Assembly: GCF_003626535.1 (NCBI RefSeq)
Contig: NZ_RBAL01000016.1
Coordinates: 89,345 to 153,344 of the forward strand
Length of the DNA stretch: 64,000 nt
Source: Streptomyces hoynatensis
GTDB lineage: Bacteria; Actinomycetota; Actinomycetes; Streptomycetales; Streptomycetaceae
Reading direction: 5' to 3'
Below are positions 1 to 8,261 of the stretch, in pieces. Under the pieces are notes generated by a model. That model was not told the origin of the DNA. It searched no databases and worked only from the letters and a program-made list of their open reading frames with translations. Positions within the stretch are counted from its first letter, which is position 1; every line of letters starts with the position of its first letter. Made by a program: the position numbers and the translations under genes.

Positions 1-84
1 GGCCGGCGTGAGGTCGGCGAGGTGCCGCGGGGGCTTGGCGGCCCCCCGCGGCGCGATGAACGTGAGCTCTCCGGGTGCAGGCAT
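1..84 (-). CDS. rlmN: 23S rRNA (adenine2503-C2)-methyltransferase RlmN, N-terminal fragment
   Basis: Only the first 28 codons lie in the window; the gene runs off the left edge. The minus-strand ATG at 84 opens a peptide beginning MPAPGELTFIAPRG and continuing KPPRHLADLTPA, which matches what I remember of the Streptomyces RlmN N-terminus. RlmN is a radical-SAM enzyme that methylates A2503 of 23S rRNA and A37 of some tRNAs. The radical-SAM CxxxCxxC motif would lie outside the window, so the call rests on the N-terminal peptide and on position just downstream of cdsA, its usual neighbour. Confidence 0.75.
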   Translation of the reverse strand, partial: MPAPGELTFIAPRGAAKPPRHLADLTPA

Positions 85-139
85 GGTCTGGCCAGTGTCG
101 CAGATCCCGGGCCCACGCCCGGACGCCGGGGCCCGCCGC

Positions 140-1141
140 TCAGCCGGCTCCGACGAAGACCCGCAGCAGCAGCCAGACGACGGGCGCCGTGGGCAGCAGG
201 GAGTCGAGCCGGTCCATGATCCCGCCGTGCCCCGGCAGCAGCGTCCCCATGTCCTTGATGCCGAGGTCCCGCTTGATCATCGACTCGCCCAGGTCGCCGA
301 GGGTGGCGCTGACGGCGGCGCCGAGCCCGACGACGAGGCCCTGCCACCAGACGCCGTCGTCCACCAGGAACTGCAGGCACAGCGCGCCCGCCACCATGGC
401 AAAGAGCACGGCGCCCGCCAGGCCCTCGACGGTCTTGCCCGGGCTGATCCTCGGGGCCAGCTTGTGCCGCCCGAGGCGGAAGCCGACGGCATAGGCGCCG
501 GTGTCGCTGACGACGGTCAGCAGGAGAAAGGTGAGCACCCGCCAGGGCCCGTCGTCCGCGGCGAGCATCACGGCCACGAACGAGGCGAGGAACGGGACAT
601 AGAAGGCGGCGAACACGCCCGCGGTCACGTCCCGCAGGTAGTTCTCCGGGGGCCTGGCCATCCGCCACACCAGCACCGCGAGCGCGGTGAACGACACCGC
701 GATCCAGGCGCCCTGCGCGTGCCAGAAGTACCCCGAGACGACCGTCGCGGCGCCGCCGAGGGCGAGCGGCACCAGCGGCGGGCGGATCTGCTTGCGCTCG
801 GAGAGGCGGGCCGCCAGTTCCCAGAGGCCGACGACCACGGCCACCGCTATCACGCCGAGGAAGACGGGCTTGTAGACGAAGATCGAGGCCAGGACCACGG
901 CGCCGAGGCCCGCCCCGACCCCGATGGCGGCACGCAGGTCGCGCCCCCCGCGCTTCCTGGGCTTGGCCGGCTCCGGCCCGTGCGCGCTCCCGTCGCCTGG
1001 ACGGGGTGGGGTGATCGACATGGGCCGAGTCTGCGCCGATTCCCCGGCGTCGCGCGAGGGACCCGCCGGAACGCCGCCGGCCTGCCCGGACTGCCCGAGG
1101 AACCCGGCGGCCGGGGACGGCCCCCAGGATGATTCAGTCAC
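140..1141 (-). CDS. cdsA: Phosphatidate cytidylyltransferase (CDP-diglyceride synthase)
   Basis: Makes CDP-diacylglycerol from phosphatidic acid and CTP at the membrane, the branch point of phospholipid synthesis. The 333-residue product has a Pro/Gly-rich cytoplasmic N-terminus of about 70 residues followed by a run of hydrophobic segments. The family signature lies near residues 287-313, including SMIKRDLGIKD and a downstream GGIMDRLDS. The GTG start at 1141 is 4 bp after the frr stop, consistent with translational coupling. An internal ATG (peptide MSITPPRPG) would shorten the tail, but long tails of this kind are usual in Streptomyces CdsA. Last complete gene of the rpsB-tsf-pyrH-frr-cdsA run. 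Confidence 0.95.
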   Translation of the reverse strand: MTESSWGPSPAAGFLGQSGQAGGVPAGPSRDAGESAQTRPMSITPPRPGDGSAHGPEPAKPRKRGGRDLRAAIGVGAGLGAVVLASIFVYKPVFLGVIAVAVVVGLWELAARLSERKQIRPPLVPLALGGAATVVSGYFWHAQGAWIAVSFTALAVLVWRMARPPENYLRDVTAGVFAAFYVPFLASFVAVMLAADDGPWRVLTFLLLTVVSDTGAYAVGFRLGRHKLAPRISPGKTVEGLAGAVLFAMVAGALCLQFLVDDGVWWQGLVVGLGAAVSATLGDLGESMIKRDLGIKDMGTLLPGHGGIMDRLDSLLPTAPVVWLLLRVFVGAG

Positions 1142-1145
1142 GGGG

Positions 1146-1703
1146 TCAGACCTCGAGGAGTTCGGCTTCCTTGTGCTTGAGCAGCTCGTCCACCTGGGCG
1201 ACGTACTTCGCCGTGGTGTCGTCGAGTTCCTTCTCGCCGCGCCGTCCCTCGTCCTCGCCGACCTCGCCGTCCTTGATGGCCTTGTCGATGGTCTCCTTCG
1301 CCTTGCGGCGGATGCCGCGGATCGAGATCCGCGCGTCCTCGCCCTTGGACCTGGCCACCTTGATGAACTCCCGGCGCCGCTCCTCGGTCAGCTCCGGGAA
1401 GACCACCCGGATGATGTGGCCGTCGTTGGTCGGGTTGACGCCGAGGTCGGAGTCGCGGATCGCCTGCTCGATGTTGCGCAGCGCGTTCTTGTCGAACGGC
1501 GTCACGACGGCCATCCGCGCCTCGGGCACGGAGAAGGACGCCAGCTGGTTGATGGGGGTCTTGGTGCCGTAGTACTCGGCCACGATCTTGTTGAACATCG
1601 CCGGGTGCGCACGGCCGGTGCGGATCGCGGCCAGATCCTCCTTGGCGACCACGACCGCCTTCTCCATCTTCTCCTCGGCCTCGAGGAGGGCTTCTTCGAT
1701 CAC
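1146..1703 (-). CDS. frr: Ribosome recycling factor
   Basis: Splits the post-termination 70S complex together with EF-G. The product is 185 residues, the standard RRF length, and aligns throughout with the family, including the AIRTGRAHPAM segment and the C-terminal long helix ending LLKHKEAELLEV. Two adjacent GTG codons could start it. The second (1703) lies 6 nt after AGGAG and gives the canonical N-terminus MIEEALLEAEEKMEKA, so I chose it over 1706. It sits between pyrH and cdsA in the conserved actinobacterial order. Confidence 0.97.
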   Translation of the reverse strand: MIEEALLEAEEKMEKAVVVAKEDLAAIRTGRAHPAMFNKIVAEYYGTKTPINQLASFSVPEARMAVVTPFDKNALRNIEQAIRDSDLGVNPTNDGHIIRVVFPELTEERRREFIKVARSKGEDARISIRGIRRKAKETIDKAIKDGEVGEDEGRRGEKELDDTTAKYVAQVDELLKHKEAELLEV

Positions 1704-1748
1704 CACGTGCTCCTGGTTCGATGTGTCCGATGTGTGAGTGACGGTGAA

Positions 1749-2486
1749 TCAGGCCCGTCGGCCCTGGCTGTTGACGAGTGTGCCGATCTTCTCACCCTTT
1801 ACCGCGCGGGCGATATTGCCCTCCGCGAGCAGTTCGAACACGAGGATGGGGAGCTGGTTGTCCCGGCACAGCGTGATGGCGGTCGAGTCGGCGACCTTGA
1901 GGTCCCGCGTGATCACCTCGCCGTAGTCGAGCGCGTCGAACTTGACGGCGTCGGCGTTCTTCGCCGGGTCGGAGTCGTAGACCCCGTCCACGCCGTTCTT
2001 GCCCATCAGCAGCGCCTCGGCGTGGATCTCCAGGGCCCGCTGGGCGGCCGTGGTGTCCGTGGAGAAGTAGGGCATGCCCATGCCCGCGCCGAAGATGACC
2101 ACCCGGCCCTTCTCCAGGTGGCGCACCGCGCGCAGCGGGATGTAGGGCTCCGCGACCTGCCCCATGGTGATCGCGGTCTGCACCCGGGAGTCGATCCCCT
2201 CCTTCTCCAGGAAGTCCTGGAGGGCCAGGCAGTTCATGACCGTGCCGAGCATGCCCATGTAGTCGGAACGGGCCCGGTCCATGCCGCGCTGCTGCAACTC
2301 GGCACCGCGGAAGAAGTTACCGCCGCCGATGACCACGGCGATCTGTGCGCCGTCGCGCACCACCGCGGCGATCTCGTGGGCCATCTTGTGCACGACATCG
2401 GGGTCGACACCGAGCCCTCCGCCGCCCGCGAAGGCTTCTCCCGACAGCTTCAGCAGGAAACGCCGGGGTTTGTCGTCCTGGTTCAT
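1749..2486 (-). CDS. pyrH: UMP kinase
   Basis: Phosphorylates UMP to UDP as a hexamer of the amino-acid-kinase fold, allosterically controlled by UTP and GTP in bacteria. The 245-residue product shows LLKLSGEAFAG near the N-terminus, the glycine-rich VVIGGGNFFRG loop and the UMP-binding region around TAITMGQVAEPYIP. The ATG at 2486 is preceded by a GGAGAGG Shine-Dalgarno, so the longer frame reaching 2555 is not used. The 187-bp gap to tsf may hold a separate promoter or processing site; I saw no clear box there. Confidence 0.97.
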   Translation of the reverse strand: MNQDDKPRRFLLKLSGEAFAGGGGLGVDPDVVHKMAHEIAAVVRDGAQIAVVIGGGNFFRGAELQQRGMDRARSDYMGMLGTVMNCLALQDFLEKEGIDSRVQTAITMGQVAEPYIPLRAVRHLEKGRVVIFGAGMGMPYFSTDTTAAQRALEIHAEALLMGKNGVDGVYDSDPAKNADAVKFDALDYGEVITRDLKVADSTAITLCRDNQLPILVFELLAEGNIARAVKGEKIGTLVNSQGRRA

Positions 2487-2673
2487 CGACCTCTCCTCGT
2501 GCACACACCAAGGAGGCCACTGCCGGCGGAGTTCGCACGGTTCCCCGTAGGGCAATGGCCTCCTCGCGACAACTGCGGCCGTCCCGGGCGCCCGGCCCGG
2601 GGGCGGACGGCCTTCCGCCCGACAATAGCCGGGAGTCGCCCCGTCCGCCCCCGACGGCGCGGAACCGCTCCGG

Positions 2674-3510
2674 TCAGGCGCCGACGCGGAAGCGGGCGAA
2701 GGACCTGACGGTGACGCCCGCCTCGCTCAGCACCTTCTGGACGGTCTTCTTGTTGTCCTTGGCGAAGGGCTGGTCGAGGAGGACGTTCTCCTTGAAGTAG
2801 CCGTTCACCCGGCCCTCGACGATGCGCGGCAGGGCGGCCTCCGGCTTGCCCTCCTCGCGGGCGGTGGCCTCGGCGATGCGGCGCTCGCTCTCGACGACGT
2901 CGGCGGGGACGTCGTCACGGCTCAGGAAGCCGGGCGCGAACGCGGCGATGTGCTGCGCGACGTCCTTGGCGGTCTCGGCGTTGGGCTCGGCCAGCTGGAC
3001 CAGGACGCCGACCTGCGGGGGCAGGTCGGGGCTGGTGCGGTGCAGGTAGGAGGCGACGTAGCCGCCGGTCAGGTAGGCGAAGCGGTCCAGGACGATCTTC
3101 TCGCCCAGGCTCGCGTTGGCCTCGTCCACGTAGTTCTGCACGGACTTGCCGGCCTCGATCTCCGAGGTGAGCAGCGTGCCGAGGTCCGCGGGGGCGGTGG
3201 CGAAGACGTGCTCCGCGATCGCCTTGGCGACCGCCTGGAACTTGTCGCCCTTCGCCACGAAGTCGGTCTCGCACTTCAGCTCGACCAGCACGCCCTTGGC
3301 GTTGTCCTCGGCGATCAGGGAGACGACCGCGCCGTTCTCGGCCGTGCGACTCTCGCGCTTGGCCACGCCCTTCTGGCCCTTGACGCGCAGGATCTCGACG
3401 GCCTTGGTGACATCGCCCTCGGCCTCGTCCAGCGCCTTCTTGCAGTCCATCATGCCCGCGCCCGTCAGCTCACGGAGCTTCTTGACGTCTACGGCGGTGA
3501 AGTTCGCCAT
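2674..3510 (-). CDS. tsf: Elongation factor Ts
   Basis: Guanine-nucleotide exchange factor for EF-Tu. The 278-residue product begins MANFTAVDVKKLRELTGAGM, the UBA-like N-terminal domain, and has the EF-Tu contact motif CETDFVAKG near residues 80-90, followed by the two core subdomains. Length matches Streptomyces EF-Ts. The ATG at 3510 is the canonical start; the frame extends upstream only as low-complexity Arg/Pro sequence. It follows rpsB across a 160-bp spacer that contains three perfect hairpins (separate entry), which may set the S2 to EF-Ts ratio. Confidence 0.97.
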   Translation of the reverse strand: MANFTAVDVKKLRELTGAGMMDCKKALDEAEGDVTKAVEILRVKGQKGVAKRESRTAENGAVVSLIAEDNAKGVLVELKCETDFVAKGDKFQAVAKAIAEHVFATAPADLGTLLTSEIEAGKSVQNYVDEANASLGEKIVLDRFAYLTGGYVASYLHRTSPDLPPQVGVLVQLAEPNAETAKDVAQHIAAFAPGFLSRDDVPADVVESERRIAEATAREEGKPEAALPRIVEGRVNGYFKENVLLDQPFAKDNKKTVQKVLSEAGVTVRSFARFRVGA

Positions 3511-3568
3511 GGTTACGTGATTCTCTTCCGGAATGTGGTCGGATCGCTTGGCTTGCGCCGGAGTCGAC

Positions 3569-3646
3569 GGCGGGGCCGGGGGCGCTGCCCGGCCCCGCCC
3601 TCGGGGGCTCTGCCCCCGGCGTCCGGCGGCGGGTGCCCGCCGCCGG
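3569..3646 (-). promoter_or_regulatory. Three tandem perfect hairpins in the rpsB-tsf spacer
   Basis: Arms 3569-3580 and 3588-3599 pair over 12 bp with a 7-nt loop. Arms 3602-3608 and 3612-3618 pair over 7 bp with a 3-nt loop. Arms 3623-3633 and 3636-3646 pair over 11 bp around 2 nt. All three are perfect by eye and packed in 78 bp between the rpsB stop and the tsf start. None has a T-tract on the minus strand, so attenuation, pausing or RNA-end protection are as likely as full termination. Confidence 0.7.
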
Positions 3647-3670
3647 GTGGGGGCCGTGCCGCGACGGCCG

Positions 3671-4534
3671 TCAGGCCTGCGCGGGGGTGTCGCTCTCGCC
3701 GGCGGCGGGGGCCTCGGCGGCGGCGGCGCCCTCCTCGCCCTGCTGCTCCGCGGCCTTGGCCTCGGCGCCCTGGAGCAGCTCCCGCTCCCACTCCGGCAGC
3801 GGCTCACCGGCCGGCTTGCCGCCCTCCTTGACCTCGGCGGCGCCGGAACGGGCGATCAGGCCCTCGGCGACGGCGTCGGCGATCACCCGGGTCAGCAGCG
3901 TGACGGAGCGGATCGCGTCGTCGTTGCCCGGGATCTTGTAGTCGACCTCGTCGGGGTCGCAGTTGGTGTCGAGGATCGCGACGACCGGGATGCTCAGCTT
4001 GCGGGCCTCGCCGACGGCGATGTGCTCCTTCTTGGTGTCCACGATCCAGACGGCGCTCGGCACCTTCTGCATGTCGCGGATGCCGCCGAGGGTCTTCTCC
4101 AGCTTGGCCTTCTCGCGGGAGAGGACCAGCAGTTCCTTCTTCGTGAGGCCGGAGGCGGCCACGTCCTCGAAGTCGATCTGCTCCAGCTCCTTGAGCCGCT
4201 GCAGCCGCTTGTGGACGGTCGAGAAGTTGGTGAGCATGCCGCCGAGCCAGCGCTGGTTGACGTACGGCATGCCGACGCGGGCCGCCTGCTCGGCGATGGC
4301 CTGCTGGGCCTGCTTCTTGGTGCCGACGAACATGACCGTGCCGCCGTGGGCGACGGTCTCCTTGACGAACTCGTAGGCGCGGTCGATGTAGGACAGCGAC
4401 TGGAGCAGGTCGATGATGTAGATGCCGTTGCGCTCGGTGAAGATGAAGCGCTTCATCTTCGGGTTCCACCTGCGGGTCTGGTGCCCGAAGTGGACGCCGC
4501 TCTCCAGCAACTCCCGCATCGTGACGACGGCCAT
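3671..4534 (-). CDS. rpsB: 30S ribosomal protein S2
   Basis: Late-assembling small-subunit protein. The 287-residue product starts MAVVTMRELLESGVHFGHQ, contains the typical WNPKMKRFIFTERNGIYIIDL stretch split over two strands, and ends in an Ala/Glu-rich tail of about 30 residues that is typical of actinobacterial S2 and absent from E. coli. The ATG at 4534 is preceded by AAGGAGAA. First gene of the rpsB-tsf-pyrH-frr-cdsA run; its promoter must lie in the 403-bp gap up to yraN. Confidence 0.97.
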   Translation of the reverse strand: MAVVTMRELLESGVHFGHQTRRWNPKMKRFIFTERNGIYIIDLLQSLSYIDRAYEFVKETVAHGGTVMFVGTKKQAQQAIAEQAARVGMPYVNQRWLGGMLTNFSTVHKRLQRLKELEQIDFEDVAASGLTKKELLVLSREKAKLEKTLGGIRDMQKVPSAVWIVDTKKEHIAVGEARKLSIPVVAILDTNCDPDEVDYKIPGNDDAIRSVTLLTRVIADAVAEGLIARSGAAEVKEGGKPAGEPLPEWERELLQGAEAKAAEQQGEEGAAAAEAPAAGESDTPAQA

Positions 4535-4709
4535 GGCCGTTCTCCTTGTGACGCTCGGTTGTTCGCGCCGTCCGGCTGGGCGGCGCTCCTGACGCCCCGG
4601 CGCGCTGCGCCACGGGCCGGAGAGTGCGGACCGGACCGTGGACCGAGATACGCGGCCACCGCGGCGCCGCGGCGGGGCCGGAGCGCCGAAGTGGCGGGGC
4701 ATGCGAGGT

Positions 4710-4730
4710 CGATCCGGGGACCCCGGATCG
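4710..4730. promoter_or_regulatory. Perfect 21-bp palindrome upstream of rpsB
   Basis: Arms CGATCCGGGG and CCCCGGATCG flank a single central A. It lies 176 bp upstream of the rpsB start and just downstream of a weak -10 candidate, so it could be an operator or the first hairpin of the rpsB leader. No protein is assigned. Confidence 0.5.
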
Positions 4731-4825
4731 CCACGAGCAGTGTACGGGACATGGGGAGTGGGGGGCGACAGGCCGCCTGCGGGCCCCGGGGGGCAGTCCC
4801 CGCCGGCGTCCCCGGCTCCCCGCCT

Positions 4826-4873
4826 CACCCACACGAGTGAGCGAGTTTTCCACATCCGGCGGGTTGTCCACAG
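4826..4873 (+). repeat. 48-bp inverted repeat, copy A (left end of inverted block)
   Basis: Starts with the dyad-bearing segment CACCCACACGAGTGAG, then carries the 9-mer TTTTCCACA (4846-4854) and, 18 bp on, TTGTCCACA (4864-4872). The second is a perfect match to the Streptomyces DnaA-box consensus as I know it. Copy B at 9998-10045 on the other strand has the same layout, with 37 of 48 positions identical without gaps. Weaker similarity runs on to a shared GATCC at 4885-4889. It ends 64 bp before the yraN ATG, in the same orientation as that gene. Confidence 0.75.
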
Positions 4874-4937
4874 ATTTCGACCAAGATCCACTCGCCCTTC
4901 CGCCTTCGGTCACCGTGGGTGGCGGAGGTGTTACGTG

Positions 4938-5324
4938 ATGAACCATCGAACGGCGCTCGGCCGCTTCGGCGAGGACCTGGCGGTGCGCACCCTGAGGACG
5001 GCGGGCCTGACCGTCCTCGAGCGGAACTGGCGCTGCCGGGCCGGCGAGATCGACATCGTGGCGCAGGACCCGGCGGGCCGCGGCAGGACGCTGGTGGTCT
5101 GCGAAGTGAAGACCAGGCGCGGCGGCGGATACCAGCACCCGATGGCCGCGCTGACCCCGCGCAAGGCGGAGCGGCTGCGCGAGCTCGCGCAGTGGTGGCT
5201 GTGCGAGCGCTGGCTCGCGGTGCACGAGTCCCTGCCGCCGGGCGGGGTGCGCATCGACCTGGTGGGGGTGCTGCTGCCGGGCCGCGGGGCCCCGGTCGTG
5301 GAGCACGCGAAGGGGGTGGCGTGA
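4938..5324 (+). CDS. UPF0102/YraN family endonuclease-fold protein
   Basis: 128 residues with the YraN pattern: RFGEDLAVRTL near the N-terminus, RAGEIDIV at about residues 34-41 and VVCEVKTRR at about 53-61. GEID and EVK are the acidic and Lys residues of a PD-(D/E)XK nuclease core. The cellular role is not firmly known; it travels with comM and dprA in many bacteria, which suggests DNA uptake or repair. The ATG at 4938 fits family length. Its TGA overlaps the comM ATG (TGATG). Confidence 0.88.
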   Translation: MNHRTALGRFGEDLAVRTLRTAGLTVLERNWRCRAGEIDIVAQDPAGRGRTLVVCEVKTRRGGGYQHPMAALTPRKAERLRELAQWWLCERWLAVHESLPPGGVRIDLVGVLLPGRGAPVVEHAKGVA

Positions 5325-6937
5325 TGGCCTTCGCCCGCACCTGCGCGGTGGCCCTCGTCGGCGTCGAGGGGGTGGTGGTCGAGGTCCAGGCCGACCTGGA
5401 GCCGGGAGTGGCGGCCTTCTCCCTGGTGGGCCTCGCGGACAAGTCGCTCAGCGAGAGCCGGGACCGGGTGCGCGCCGCGGTGGTCAACTCGGGGGCGCCC
5501 TGGCCGCAGCGGAAGCTGACGGTCGGGCTCAGCCCGGCCGCGGTGCCCAAGTGCGGCAGCGGCTTCGACCTCGCGGTGGCCTGCAGCGTGCTCGCGGCCT
5601 CCGAGCGGATCGACCCGCGGTCCATCGCGGACGTGATGATGATCGGCGAGCTGGGCCTCGACGGCCGGGTGCGGCCGGTGCGCGGGGTGCTGCCCGCGGT
5701 CCTCACGGCGGCCGACGCGGGATACCGGCAGGTGGTGGTGCCGGAGCAGGCCGCGGCCGAGGCCGCGCTGGTGCCCGACGTGGCCGTGCTCGGGGTGCGC
5801 AGCCTGCGGCAGCTGATCGCCCTGCTCGCGGACGAGCCGGTCCCCGAGGAGCCGCCGGCGGAGGAGCCGGGCGGCCGGTGGGCGGGCCCGGGTCCGGGCT
5901 GGGGCGAGGCCTGTCCGGCCGGCCTCCTCCTGTCCCCGGGCGGCGAGCACCCTCCCGACCTGGCGGAGGTCTCCGGGCAGCGGCTGGCCCGCAGGGCCCT
6001 GGAGGTGGCCGCGGCGGGCCGCCACCACCTGTTCCTCAAGGGCCCGCCGGGGGCGGGCAAGACGATGCTGGCGGAGCGGCTGCCGGGCCTGCTGCCGCCG
6101 CTGACCAGGCAGGAGGCGCTTGAGGTGACCGCGGTGCACTCGGTGAGCGGCTCGCTGCCCGCCGGCCGGCCGCTGATCGACCGCCCGCCCTACTGCGCCC
6201 CGCACCACTCGGCGTCCATGGCGGCGCTGGTCGGCGGCGGCGCCGGGCTGCCGCGGCCGGGGGCCGTGTCCCTCGCCCACCACGGCGTGCTCTTCCTCGA
6301 CGAGGCCGCCGAGATGAGCGGGCAGGTGCTCGACGCGCTGCGCCAGCCGCTGGAGTCGGGGCACGTCGTGGTCGCCAGGTCGGCCGGGGTGATGCGGATG
6401 CCGGCCAGGGTGCTGCTGGTGCTGGCGGCCAATCCCTGCCCCTGCGGCAGGCACGGCACGTCCGCCGGGGACTGCGACTGCCTGCCAGGCACCGTCAGGC
6501 GGTACCGGGCGCGCCTGTCGGGCCCCTTGCTCGATCGGGTGGACCTTCGGGTGCCCGTGGAGCCGGTGAGCCGGGCCGAGCTGGTCTCCGGCGGCGGCGG
6601 GGGCGAGCCGACCGCGGCGGTGGCGGCCCGGGTGCTCGAGGCCAGGCAGCGGGCAGGCGAGCGCTTCTCCGGCACCCCCTGGCGGACGAACTCGGAGGTG
6701 CCAGGACACCAGTTGCGCACCCGCTGGGCGCCGCCGCCCGGCGCCCTGGCCAGGGCGGAGCACGACATGGACCGCGGCCTGCTGACGGCTCGCGGCCTCG
6801 ACCGGGTGCTGCGGGTGGCCTGGACGGTCGCCGACCTGGCGGGGCACGACCGGCCCACCGCCGGGGACGTGGACGCGGCGCTCGAGCTGCGCACCGGGGT
6901 GCGGCGGGGCGCGGGCATCGTGGGCAGCCTGCCGTGA
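5324..6937 (+). CDS. comM: YifB/ComM family Mg-chelatase-like AAA+ ATPase
   Basis: A 537-residue protein with an N-terminal ChlI-type domain (to about residue 180), Walker A GPPGAGKT at about residues 240-247, Walker B LFLDEA near 322 and a Cys-rich insert NPCPCGRHG...CDC near 370-388, followed by the ChlI C-terminal lid. ComM homologues are hexameric helicases that promote branch migration during natural transformation; the role in Streptomyces is unproven. Start overlaps the yraN stop and its stop overlaps the dprA GTG, so yraN-comM-dprA is a coupled unit. Confidence 0.93.
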   Translation: MAFARTCAVALVGVEGVVVEVQADLEPGVAAFSLVGLADKSLSESRDRVRAAVVNSGAPWPQRKLTVGLSPAAVPKCGSGFDLAVACSVLAASERIDPRSIADVMMIGELGLDGRVRPVRGVLPAVLTAADAGYRQVVVPEQAAAEAALVPDVAVLGVRSLRQLIALLADEPVPEEPPAEEPGGRWAGPGPGWGEACPAGLLLSPGGEHPPDLAEVSGQRLARRALEVAAAGRHHLFLKGPPGAGKTMLAERLPGLLPPLTRQEALEVTAVHSVSGSLPAGRPLIDRPPYCAPHHSASMAALVGGGAGLPRPGAVSLAHHGVLFLDEAAEMSGQVLDALRQPLESGHVVVARSAGVMRMPARVLLVLAANPCPCGRHGTSAGDCDCLPGTVRRYRARLSGPLLDRVDLRVPVEPVSRAELVSGGGGGEPTAAVAARVLEARQRAGERFSGTPWRTNSEVPGHQLRTRWAPPPGALARAEHDMDRGLLTARGLDRVLRVAWTVADLAGHDRPTAGDVDAALELRTGVRRGAGIVGSLP

Positions 6938-8109
6938 GCCGGGAGGAGGAGGGCGAGCCGCCACGGGACCGGCTGGCCAGGGCGGCCCTGACCCGGATCG
7001 CCGAGCCGGGCGACGAGACGGTGGGCCGGTGGGTCGCGGAGCTCGGGCCGGCGGAGGTGTGGGAGGCGGTGTGCGAGGATCGCCGGCTGCCCGCCGCCTC
7101 GGCCGACCGCTGGGCCGGCCTGCGGCTGCGCGCCGCCCGGGCGGCGCCCGAGCGCGACCTGCGGGTGATCGCACGGCTCGGCGGGCGCTTCCTGTGCCCG
7201 GGGGACCGGGAGTGGCCCACGCAGCTCGACGCGCTGGGTGCCGCGAGACCGCTCGGCCTGTGGGTGCGCGGCGCCTGCTCGCTGCGGTTCGTCGCCCTGC
7301 GCTCGGTGGCGCTGGTGGGCGCCAGGGCCTGCACCGACTACGGCACGCACGTCGCCTGCGAGTGCGCCGGCGCGCTGGCGGAGCGCGGCTGGACGGTGGT
7401 CTCCGGGGCCGCGTACGGGATCGACGCCGCCGCGCACCGCGGCGCGCTGGCCGCGGGGGGCCCGACGGTGGCGGTGCTGGCCTGCGGGGTGGACGTCGAT
7501 TATCCGGCGGCGCACCAGGAGCTGCTGCGCGCCATCGCGGAGTGCGGCCTGGTCCTCGCCGAGCTGCCGCCCGGCGAGCACCCCACGCGCGGCCGCTTCG
7601 TCCAGCGGAACCGGGTGATCGCCGCGCTGACCCGCGGCACCGTGGTGGTGGAGGCGGCACGGCGCAGCGGCTCGCTGAACACCGCACGGCACGCCAGGCG
7701 GCTCGGCAGGCACCTGATGGCGGTGCCAGGGCCCGTCACCTCGGGGCTCTCGGCCGGGACCCTCAGGCTGCTCCGGGAGGACGCGGTCCCGGTGGGCGAC
7801 GCCGCGCAGATCGTCGAACTCGTCGGCGACATAGGCGAGTTGGCCGAGGAGAAGGAGGCCGCGGTGGTGCCGCGCGACCTGCTGGCCCCACAGGCGGGCC
7901 TGGTGCTCGACGCGCTGCCGGTCTCCCGGCCCACGGAGGCGGCCGAGGTGGCGCGGCGGGCGTGCACCAGCGAGCGGGCGGCCCTGGCCAGGCTGCGCGA
8001 GCTGAGCACCCTCGGCTTCGTCGAACGAGTGGGCGACCGCTGGCAGTTGCGCCGCGGCGCGGGCCGACACGCGGAGCCGTGCGCGCACCCGGCCCCGGCC
8101 GGTGGGTAA
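6934..8109 (+). CDS. dprA: DNA-processing protein DprA
   Basis: Loads RecA onto single-stranded DNA during DNA uptake in competent bacteria. The 391-residue product has a helical N-terminal region, the DprA Rossmann-fold domain with VALVGARACTDYG near residue 125 and the signature SGAAYGIDAAAHRG near 157-170, and a C-terminal winged-helix region. The middle Gly of the usual SGxAxGID signature is kept. GTG at 6934 overlaps the comM stop by 4 bp. Confidence 0.94.
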   Translation: MSREEEGEPPRDRLARAALTRIAEPGDETVGRWVAELGPAEVWEAVCEDRRLPAASADRWAGLRLRAARAAPERDLRVIARLGGRFLCPGDREWPTQLDALGAARPLGLWVRGACSLRFVALRSVALVGARACTDYGTHVACECAGALAERGWTVVSGAAYGIDAAAHRGALAAGGPTVAVLACGVDVDYPAAHQELLRAIAECGLVLAELPPGEHPTRGRFVQRNRVIAALTRGTVVVEAARRSGSLNTARHARRLGRHLMAVPGPVTSGLSAGTLRLLREDAVPVGDAAQIVELVGDIGELAEEKEAAVVPRDLLAPQAGLVLDALPVSRPTEAAEVARRACTSERAALARLRELSTLGFVERVGDRWQLRRGAGRHAEPCAHPAPAGG

Positions 8110-8261
8110 CACCACGGTGCGGGCAGCGGAACGTTATTGCGCATCCTCGATCGTTCCGCACCTGCACAACGCGACCCCGCAGTCACGCTACGCTCACAGG
8201 GTTTTCTTCGACGAAGCCCCACTTCCCCCACGCACCCCGCAGAAACGGCTCGAGACAGCGC

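Larger units (their letters stand above)
4535..4937. other. Divergent intergenic region between rpsB and yraN
   Basis: 403 bp without a supportable gene. It holds the rpsB promoter region (minus) and the yraN upstream region (plus). A weak minus-strand -10 candidate, TACACT at 4744-4739, has no good -35. Directly downstream of it is a 21-bp palindrome (4710-4730), and nearer yraN is copy A of the 48-bp repeat (4826-4873). This interval is one breakpoint of the block that is inverted relative to other actinobacteria. Confidence 0.6.

Noticed and set aside
924..2708. 594-residue plus-strand frame over frr and pyrH
   Set aside because: Complement of two clearly conserved genes; no start signal or domain.
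4846..4872. Origin of replication
   Set aside because: Only two DnaA-box-like 9-mers, no dnaA or dnaN nearby and no cluster of boxes; a Streptomyces oriC has many.
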